NCBI GenBank assembly: GCA_002314265.1
Contig: DCEW01000060.1
Location: 1-10,679 of the forward strand
Direction: 5' to 3'
DNA: 10,679 nt
Source: Flavobacteriales bacterium UBA1820
GTDB taxonomy: Bacteria > Bacteroidota > Bacteroidia > Flavobacteriales > UBA1820
Made by a program: the position numbers and the translations under genes
Shown: in pieces, positions 5,632-10,679 of the stretch
How positions within the stretch are numbered: the first letter of the stretch is position 1
Layout of the letters: each line of letters begins with the position of its first letter
The notes under the pieces: generated by a model
Seen by the model: only the letters and a program-made list of their open reading frames with translations
Told to the model about the DNA's origin: nothing
The model's database searches: none

Positions 5632-8600
5632 ATGTACCTGATATTCGATACCGAAACCACGGGACTTCCCCGTCATTACAACGCGCCGGTAAGTGATACC
5701 GACAACTGGCCCCGGATGGTCCAGCTCGCCTGGCAGCTGCACGGTCCGATGGGCGAGTTGATCGAAGCCAAGAACTTTATCGTCCGTCCCGAGGGATACG
5801 ACATCCCGTTCAATGCCGAGAAGATCCACGGTATCTCCACCGAGCGTGCCTTGCGCGAGGGAGCCGACCTGGCTTTTGTGCTGGGCGAGTTTTCCAAGGC
5901 TGTGGCTCGGGCGCGGTTTGCCGTGGGACAGAACATCTCGTTCGACATCCCGGTAGTGGGGTGCGAGTATTTCCGCAAAGGACTGGAAAACCCGCTCCCG
6001 CGTCTGGGCGTGCTCGACACGATGAGCGAGGTTACGGCCAACTTGTGCAAGATCCCCGGCGGACGCGGCTACAAGTTCCCCAAACTCATCGAGCTGCATA
6101 CACACCTGTTCGGCGAGGGTTTTTCCTCGGCGCACAATGCATCGGCCGACGTGGAGGCTACCGCGCGGTGTTTCCTGGAGTTGGTGCGCAGGGGGCTCTA
6201 CACCCGGGAGCAGTTGCAGTGCGAGGAAGGCTATCTCGACGATTTCCGACGGGCCCATCCCGACCCGATCCGCCCCATCGGTCTGAACGTCCAGCCGTAC
6301 AAACCGCTGGAGGAGGAGACTGCGGGCGAAAAACCGTCCGGGGAGGCTGGCAAGCAGGCGCAGGTTCAGGCGGCAGTCCAGGCGCTGGAAGGGGTGCCGT
6401 ATTGCCACTTGCACAACCATACCCAGTTTTCCATCCTTCAGGCTACCACCGATGTCGACACGCTGGTGGAGATGGCCTGGCGCGAGGGAATGCCGGCCGT
6501 GGGGATCACCGACCTGGGAAACATGTACGGGGCGTTCAACATGACCCTGGCCATCGGCAAACTGAACGAAAAGATCGAGAAACACAACAAGAAGATAGAG
6601 GCCGGCGAGGAAAAGGGCGAGCTTTGGACGCCGTACCAGGGCAAGGTGATCATCGGTTGCGAACTGTACGTGGCCGAGGATTACAAGCGTACCCGTTTTA
6701 CCAAGGAACAGCCCGACCGGCGTTTTCAGCAGGTGCTGCTGGCCAAGAACAAGGCCGGCTACCACAACCTGGCAATGCTCTCTACCGAAGCCAATACGAC
6801 AGGGCTTTACGGCACCTACGCCCGGGTGGGCAAGGAACTGATCGTGCAGTACAAGGACAACCTGATCGCTCTCTCGGGCGGGTTGCAGGGCGAGATCCCG
6901 CAACTGATCCTCGAAGCGGGCGAGCACCGCGCCGAGCAGGCTTTCCTGTGGTGGAAGGAGCAGTTCGGCGACGATTTCTACGTCGAGCTCGTGCGGCACG
7001 GTTTGCCCGAGGAGGACCACGTCAACAAAGTGCTGTTGGGTTTTGCCCGCAAGTACGGCGTACGGGTGATCGCCCAGAACAATACGTTTTATGCCCGTCA
7101 GGAGGATTCCAACGCCCACGACATCCTCCTGTGCATCCGCGATGGCGAGGTGCAGAGCCGTCCCATCGGCCGGGGGCGCGACTGCCGTTTCGGTTTCCCC
7201 AACAACGAGTTCTATTTCAAGAGCCAGCAGCAGATGAAGGAGCTCTTTGCCGACCTTCCCGAGGCGATCGAAAACATCTCCCACCTGGTGGACAAGGTGG
7301 AGAACTACAAGCTGGCCAAGCCGGTGCTGTTGCCCAAATTTGACATTCCGGCCGAGTTTCGCGATCCGGAAGACGAGAAGGACGGCGGGAAGCGCGGGGA
7401 AAATGCATACTTGCGCTACCTGACCTATCAGGGGGCCAAGAAGGTGTACCCCGATATGGACGAAAGCATCCGCTCGCGCATCGAGTTCGAGTTGGAGACC
7501 ATCGCCAAGACGGGTTATCCGGGGTATTTCCTCATCGTGCAGGACTTTATCCGTGCTGCCCGGGAAATGGGCGTGCTCGTGGGGCCGGGGCGTGGTTCGG
7601 CGGCCGGGAGCGCGGTAGCCTATTGCATCGGCATTACTTCGATCGACCCGATCAAGTACGACCTGCTGTTCGAGCGTTTCCTCAACCCCGACCGCGTGTC
7701 GCTGCCCGATATCGATACCGACTTCGATGACGAAGGACGGGGAAAGATCATCGACTGGGTGGTGGAGAAATACGGCAAAAACCAGGTAGCCCAGATCATT
7801 ACCTACGGCACGATGGCGGCCAAAAACTCGATCCGGGATACGGCCCGGGTGATGGAATATACCCCGGCGCAGGTGAACGAACTGGGCAAGATGGTGCCGG
7901 ATGTGAGTCTGGCCAAGTTGTTCAAGCTCTCGGAGGCCGACTTGCGCGACAAGTTGAAGAACCGTCAGGAGGAGATCGAAAAGGCGCACCATATCAAGGA
8001 ACTGGCCTCCGGAAACGACATGAACGCCAAGATCATCAACCAGGCGCGGGTCATCGAAGGGTCGATCCGCAGTCTGGGGGTGCATGCCTGCGGGGTGATC
8101 ATCACTCCGTCCGACATCCGGGAGCACGTCCCGATGGCTACGGCCAAGGATTCCGAAATGCTGGTTACCCAGTTCGACAACAAGGTGGTGGAGTCGGCCG
8201 GGCTGCTCAAGATGGACTTTTTGGGCTTGAAGACCCTCACGTTGATCAACGATACGATCAACCTGATCGAAGACCGTTTCGGTATCCGCATCGACCCGGA
8301 CCAGATCCCTATCGACGACCCCAAGACTTACGAGTTGTTCCAGCGGGGAGATACCGTCGGGGTGTTCCAGTACGAATCGCCCGGGATGCAGAAAAACCTG
8401 CGGGAACTCTGTCCCACGGCATTTTCCGACCTGATCGCCATGAATGCCCTGTATCGCCCGGGGCCGATGGAGTACATCCCGTCGTTTATCCGCCGAAAAC
8501 ACGGCTTGGAGCCCATTACGTACGATTTGCCCGAGATGGAGGAGTACCTGGCCGAGACCTATGGCATTACGGTGTACCAGGAGCAGGTAATGCTGCTCTC

Positions 8601-10041
8601 GCAGAAATTGGCCGGCTTTACCAAAGGCGAGGCCGATGTGCTGCGCAAGGCGATGGGGAAAAAGCAGAAAGCGGTCCTGGCCAAGATGAAGCCCAAGTTC
8701 ATCGACCAGGCAGCTGAAAAAGGCCACGACAAGGCGATCCTCGAAAAGATCTGGCACGACTGGGAGGCCTTTGCCGCCTATGCCTTCAACAAATCGCACT
8801 CCACGTGCTACGCCTGGGTCGCTTACCAGACGGCCTACCTGAAAGCCAATTACCCTTCGGAATACATGGCTGCGGTCTTGTCCAACAACATGAACGACAT
8901 CAAGGACATAACCTTTTACATGGAGGAAGCGCGCCGGCTGGGGATCCGCATTCTGTGTCCCGATATCAACGAGTCGAAGCGCAAGTTCTCGGTCACCAAG
9001 GAAGGGGACATTCGCTTCGGGTTGGGGGCGGTGAAGAATGTGGGGGAAAACGCCATATCCTTTATCCTGAAAGACCGGGCGGAAAACGGACCTTATACCT
9101 CGCTGTTCGATTTTACCACCCGGGTGGACAAGTCGGCCTGTTCGCGCCGCTCGATCGAGCATTTCGTCCTTTCCGGAGCCTTCGATTGCTTTGGGTTGAA
9201 CCGTTCCCAGTATTTCGCTCTGGAGGGCAAGAGCGACACGATCGACAAAGCGGTCCGCTACGGAGAGGCGGTGCGGGCCCAGCGCGAGAGTGCGCAGTCC
9301 TCGCTTTTTGGGGACGAGGGCGACGAAACGTTCCGCATGGAGCCGCCTCATATCCCTGCGTGCGAGGAGTGGCCCGATCTGGACAAACTCAAACGCGAAC
9401 GCGATGTGGTGGGGCTGTTCATCTCGTCCCATCCGCTGGACCGCTACCGCTGCGTGCTGGACAATTACTGTACCGTGAGTCTGGAACAATTGGCCGACAT
9501 CGACCGTTTTGTCGGTCAGGAAGTGGCTTTCGGCGGCATGATCACCCGCAGCGAAAACTTTACGGCCCGCAACGGAAACCCTTGCGGCAGTTATACCCTC
9601 GAAGATGTCAATGCCTCGTTCGAACTTCGCCTTTACGATGAAAAATACGCTTCCTTCTCGCCTTTCCTCTTCGAGAATGCGATGGTCTTCATCCGGGCAT
9701 CCGTGCTCAAGGGCTGGGAAAACAAGACCACGGGGCAGGTGGGCCGTCCGCGTCTGGTGATAAACAGCGTGCAGCTGCTTTCCGAAGTGGCGCGCAATAT
9801 GCCGAAAAAAGTGGTTGTTACGGTCGATGTGGCCGACATCGATGCAGATTTTATCACTTCGCTGCGTCAGGTATTGCAGGGATCGGACGGATACTGTCCG
9901 GTGGAAGTGCGGGTAGAAGACCGGGCGACGGGACTGGCGCTTTCCATGCCGGTACGTACGATGAAGGTGGAACTGACCCGGGAGGTGCTCGCTCGTTTGG
10001 AAACGCTCTCGGGACGGCAGGTGCGCTTGGAGTCGGCTTGA
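5632..10041 (+). CDS. dnaE: DNA polymerase III alpha subunit with fused N-terminal DnaQ-like exonuclease
   Basis: This is the replicative polymerase catalytic subunit, 1469 residues against 1160 in E. coli. The extra length is an N-terminal DEDDh 3'-5' exonuclease (about 1-185) with Asp6/Glu8 (DTET), Asp105, His168 and Asp173 (HNASAD), all intact. An Ala/Gln/Glu-rich linker (about 225-255) leads to a PHP domain (about 256-500) that starts HLHNH at 259-263 but has lost most usual metal ligands. The polymerase core has GPGRGS at 651-656, the catalytic pair Asp693 and Asp695 in PDIDTDFDD, and Asp862 in MDFLGL. QSSLF at 1222-1226 fits the beta-clamp pentapeptide, and an OB fold covers about 1293-1380. 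The start at 5632 opens directly with the exonuclease strand MYLIFDTET. The in-frame TTG at 5497 would add 45 unrelated residues and lies upstream of the promoter. This fused form is known in Bacteroidota. No TTA, CTA or TCA codon occurs in the gene. Confidence 0.97.
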   Translation: MYLIFDTETTGLPRHYNAPVSDTDNWPRMVQLAWQLHGPMGELIEAKNFIVRPEGYDIPFNAEKIHGISTERALREGADLAFVLGEFSKAVARARFAVGQNISFDIPVVGCEYFRKGLENPLPRLGVLDTMSEVTANLCKIPGGRGYKFPKLIELHTHLFGEGFSSAHNASADVEATARCFLELVRRGLYTREQLQCEEGYLDDFRRAHPDPIRPIGLNVQPYKPLEEETAGEKPSGEAGKQAQVQAAVQALEGVPYCHLHNHTQFSILQATTDVDTLVEMAWREGMPAVGITDLGNMYGAFNMTLAIGKLNEKIEKHNKKIEAGEEKGELWTPYQGKVIIGCELYVAEDYKRTRFTKEQPDRRFQQVLLAKNKAGYHNLAMLSTEANTTGLYGTYARVGKELIVQYKDNLIALSGGLQGEIPQLILEAGEHRAEQAFLWWKEQFGDDFYVELVRHGLPEEDHVNKVLLGFARKYGVRVIAQNNTFYARQEDSNAHDILLCIRDGEVQSRPIGRGRDCRFGFPNNEFYFKSQQQMKELFADLPEAIENISHLVDKVENYKLAKPVLLPKFDIPAEFRDPEDEKDGGKRGENAYLRYLTYQGAKKVYPDMDESIRSRIEFELETIAKTGYPGYFLIVQDFIRAAREMGVLVGPGRGSAAGSAVAYCIGITSIDPIKYDLLFERFLNPDRVSLPDIDTDFDDEGRGKIIDWVVEKYGKNQVAQIITYGTMAAKNSIRDTARVMEYTPAQVNELGKMVPDVSLAKLFKLSEADLRDKLKNRQEEIEKAHHIKELASGNDMNAKIINQARVIEGSIRSLGVHACGVIITPSDIREHVPMATAKDSEMLVTQFDNKVVESAGLLKMDFLGLKTLTLINDTINLIEDRFGIRIDPDQIPIDDPKTYELFQRGDTVGVFQYESPGMQKNLRELCPTAFSDLIAMNALYRPGPMEYIPSFIRRKHGLEPITYDLPEMEEYLAETYGITVYQEQVMLLSQKLAGFTKGEADVLRKAMGKKQKAVLAKMKPKFIDQAAEKGHDKAILEKIWHDWEAFAAYAFNKSHSTCYAWVAYQTAYLKANYPSEYMAAVLSNNMNDIKDITFYMEEARRLGIRILCPDINESKRKFSVTKEGDIRFGLGAVKNVGENAISFILKDRAENGPYTSLFDFTTRVDKSACSRRSIEHFVLSGAFDCFGLNRSQYFALEGKSDTIDKAVRYGEAVRAQRESAQSSLFGDEGDETFRMEPPHIPACEEWPDLDKLKRERDVVGLFISSHPLDRYRCVLDNYCTVSLEQLADIDRFVGQEVAFGGMITRSENFTARNGNPCGSYTLEDVNASFELRLYDEKYASFSPFLFENAMVFIRASVLKGWENKTTGQVGRPRLVINSVQLLSEVARNMPKKVVVTVDVADIDADFITSLRQVLQGSDGYCPVEVRVEDRATGLALSMPVRTMKVELTREVLARLETLSGRQVRLESA

Positions 10042-10124
10042 AAACGGGTCGAAAAAGAGAGAAAGGTGTAAAAAATCAAAACATTGCCTACGATATGAGC
10101 CACGATCTGAAAGAAGAGAACGAC

Positions 10125-10667
10125 ATGAAGGCCAAGGTACTCCGCAGCGAGCACCTTTCCCGCCGGGCTTGGATGACGGCCCGTTGCGATACGCTGGAAC
10201 TCCCCGACGGGCGGATCGTTCCGGAGTACTACGTGTTGGAATACCCCGATTGGGTCGCTACGATTGCCTTGACCGAACGAGGTGATTTCGTTTTCGTGCG
10301 GCAGTATCGCCATGGGTTGGGCGTTACCGAGTACGAATTGTGTTCCGGGGTGTGCGACCCTTCGGATGCTTCGCCTCTGGAGGCGGCGCAGCGGGAACTG
10401 CTCGAGGAAACGGGTTTCGGAGGGGGACAGTGGGAGCCGATCATGACCATCAGCGCCAATCCAGGTACGCAGAACAACTTGACGCATTGTTTCGTGGCCC
10501 GGGGCGTCCGTCCGGTGGGTGAGCGGCATTTGGACGATACGGAAGACTTGACGGTGCATGTCCTGTCCCTCGATCAGGTGCGGGAGCTGCTCTTGGACGA
10601 CCGGATCAAACAGGCTACGCACGTGGCGCCCTTGTGGAAGTTTTTTGCGCAGCAGAAGTGGGTGTGA
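10125..10667 (+). CDS. Nudix hydrolase, ADP-ribose/ADP-sugar pyrophosphatase-like
   Basis: This Nudix-fold enzyme probably cleaves a nucleoside diphosphate linked to another group, such as ADP-ribose. From the ATG at 10125 it has 180 residues. The N-terminal part (ELPDGRIVPEYYVLEYP, 25-41) and the RQYRHG strand (59-64) are typical of the ADP-ribose pyrophosphatase branch. The Nudix box covers 75-98 and ends RELLEETGF, giving the metal-binding glutamates Glu91, Glu94 and Glu95. The spacing from the box's first Gly75 to the REL segment is one residue longer than the canonical 23-residue pattern, and the first box Glu falls on Asp or Ala. Related Bacteroidota proteins, as I recall, show the same variation. 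An in-frame ATG at 10095 would give 190 residues; 10125 is preferred because homologues begin MxxKxLxSE. It lies 83 bases after dnaE in an A-rich gap without a promoter match. Substrate is not decided by sequence. Confidence 0.9.
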   Translation: MKAKVLRSEHLSRRAWMTARCDTLELPDGRIVPEYYVLEYPDWVATIALTERGDFVFVRQYRHGLGVTEYELCSGVCDPSDASPLEAAQRELLEETGFGGGQWEPIMTISANPGTQNNLTHCFVARGVRPVGERHLDDTEDLTVHVLSLDQVRELLLDDRIKQATHVAPLWKFFAQQKWV

Positions 10668-10679
10668 ACGTATTGCAAC

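Noticed and set aside
5961..7343. 460-codon forward frame overlapping dnaE
   Set aside because: It is a shifted frame within dnaE, with Arg/Gly/Pro-rich low-complexity translation typical of GC-rich shadows.
5455..9489. 1344-codon open frame on the reverse strand across dnaE
   Set aside because: It is the exact antiparallel phase of dnaE and stays open only because dnaE lacks TTA, CTA and TCA codons. It starts with TTG, and its translation shows no recognisable domain.
1..10679. Search for a new defence, mobile or RNA-based system
   Set aside because: Every substantial forward gene belongs to a known housekeeping family. The gaps are short, and I saw no direct-repeat arrays, terminal inverted repeats or tRNA-like structures.

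Overview
The window is a compact run of eight complete genes, all on the + strand, and looks like ordinary chromosomal core sequence of a Bacteroidota bacterium. Three things suggest this phylum. The promoter-like elements match its TAnnTTTG -7 consensus. The gene leaders are A-rich and lack clear Shine-Dalgarno sequences. The DNA polymerase III alpha subunit carries an N-terminal DnaQ-type exonuclease, an architecture I remember from flavobacterial and related DnaE proteins. The coding DNA is fairly GC-rich (mid-to-high fifties percent by eye), so a GC-rich Bacteroidales lineage such as Rikenellaceae/Alistipes is possible, but I cannot prove the genus.

Layout. Bases 1-183 hold no gene I can support; they end in a promoter-like element. 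Next come a flavodoxin-fold NAD(P)H oxidoreductase (184-717), serine hydroxymethyltransferase glyA (765-2057), an ExbB/TolQ-type proton channel subunit (2093-2830), an ExbD/TolR-type partner (2892-3290), a TonB-like energy transducer (3316-4149) and folylpolyglutamate/dihydrofolate synthase folC (4210-5469). A 162-base gap with a good promoter candidate separates these from a 1469-residue dnaE (5632-10041). A Nudix hydrolase (10125-10667) closes the window.

How the genes fit together. The ExbB-ExbD-TonB trio forms one inner-membrane machine that passes proton-motive force to outer-membrane transport or envelope processes. GlyA and FolC flank it and share folate metabolism: GlyA loads one-carbon units onto tetrahydrofolate, and FolC adds the polyglutamate tail that folate enzymes prefer. 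Short gaps without promoter matches suggest glyA-exbB-exbD-tonB-folC is read largely as one unit. dnaE has its own promoter and probably carries the Nudix gene with it.

I found no mobile element, RNA gene, CRISPR array or new system. The points most worth a second look are the polymerase, which has an intact proofreading domain in cis and a PHP domain that seems to have lost most of its metal ligands, and the near-complete absence of TTA, CTA and TCA codons (3 in about 3,330). That absence also explains very long open frames on the opposite strand.
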